A stretch of DNA of 27,059 nucleotides from Phycisphaerales bacterium (GTDB taxonomy: Bacteria > Planctomycetota > Phycisphaerae > Phycisphaerales > UBA1924). How positions within the stretch are numbered: the first letter of the stretch is position 1; every line of letters begins with the position of its first letter. Location: contig JARGNC010000013.1 of NCBI GenBank assembly GCA_029212425.1, forward strand, positions 1-27,059, read 5' to 3'. A program made the translations under genes and the position numbers. The notes beneath the pieces are model-generated. The model made no database searches, was not told the origin of the DNA, and was given only the letters and a program-made list of their open reading frames with translations. Positions 19,973-27,059 of this stretch are shown in pieces.

Positions 19973-20286
19973 CATGCAAGGCTGCGAAGATCGGGCTTTG
20001 TGCGGGTACGCGGGTCAGAATCGTTCGGTTGGACGATTGTTGATTGGAACTGGGTGTTGATATTTGGGAGTCTTTGTTGATCGATTGATGCGAATTGGAT
20101 CCAGCAGCACATGATTTGTCGAGCCTTGTGAGGGGTTTGATGGGTCAAGACTGGTTTGTTAGTCTTTGTGTGGCTAGACTTTGGCATCGGCCGGCAATCG
20201 GGGCATACCACAATTTATAGAGTTCTTCACAAGCGAGCTGTCATCCAGACGGCGTGTGTGTGTCGAGAACCAAAACGAGGTGATGG
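19973..20286 (+). other. rpoB upstream intergenic region, no gene
   Basis: These 314 bases hold no credible ORF. There is a 6-bp hairpin AAGACT (20147-20152) with AGTCTT (20161-20166). Promoter-like pieces (TTGTTG with GATATT around 20038-20065; TTATAG-like at 20214-20220) are weak. GAGGTGAT just before 20287 supplies the rpoB ribosome binding site. An rpoB promoter somewhere here is likely but cannot be fixed. Confidence 0.4.
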
Positions 20287-24135
<3,849 letters not shown>

Positions 24136-24220
24136 AGAGCATTCCCTGAAGCGGGGCTGAAACCCGCACGAATCGTGTTGTTTGAATAAGAACATTCACT
24201 CCTTGACGGGAGAAACTGAT

Positions 24221-27059
<2,839 letters not shown>

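Overview
The window looks like a chromosomal segment from a planctomycete of the class Phycisphaerae. Three things point there: a secreted protease ending in two copies of the 'NFLDVSAFLAAFG' repeat capped by CP, which is the GC-type dockerin tail typical of Phycisphaerales; a tandem family of large prepilin-like proteins; and divergent but complete ribosomal-protein and RNA-polymerase genes. GC content is moderate, and many starts lack a strong Shine-Dalgarno sequence. No insertion sequence, prophage, CRISPR array, rRNA or tRNA gene was seen.

Layout. 1-800: end of a YyaL/SPATA20-like thioredoxin-domain protein carrying a DsbD-alpha-like tail. 875-4124: a close-packed run of an orphan ParA ATPase, a VanZ-like membrane protein, the lipid II flippase MurJ and a 50-residue entericidin-like lipoprotein. 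4135-4968: an SDR oxidoreductase. 5072-8550: three paralogous prepilin-like proteins, with Rho-independent terminators after the first and third. 8570-9368 (minus): a monocistronic mraZ with its own operator and promoter, followed by about 240 nt of non-coding sequence rich in GGA-loop hairpins and ending at a shared terminator. 9424-10112: a flavin reductase-like protein with a consensus -35. 10117-11289 (minus): a GT4 glycosyltransferase. 11368-12471: an amidohydrolase. 12680-14887: a secreted trypsin-like protease with dockerin tail, then a terminator. 14968-15588 (minus): a lipoprotein. 15709-17345: two translationally coupled secreted paralogues of unknown function. 17564-27059: rplK, rplA, rplJ, rplL, rpoB and rpoC, the last cut by the window end.

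How it fits together. The right third is the conserved ribosomal stalk and RNA-polymerase cluster. Here secE and nusG are not upstream of rplK, a strong hairpin separates rplKAJL from rpoBC, and a 230-nt spacer with competing stems lies between rplJ and rplL. The left part is mainly envelope and surface biology: MurJ, VanZ-like, a small lipoprotein, prepilin-like proteins, a dockerin-tailed protease, a glycosyltransferase and secreted unknowns.

The best candidates for something undescribed are two RNA-level signals. One is the mraZ-linked non-coding region with repeated AAGGA or GGA apical loops. The other is the rplJ-rplL spacer, in which two downstream or upstream segments (CGGTGA and CGGGTGA) compete for one TCACCCG segment. 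Both are read from sequence by eye and have not been tested for conservation.
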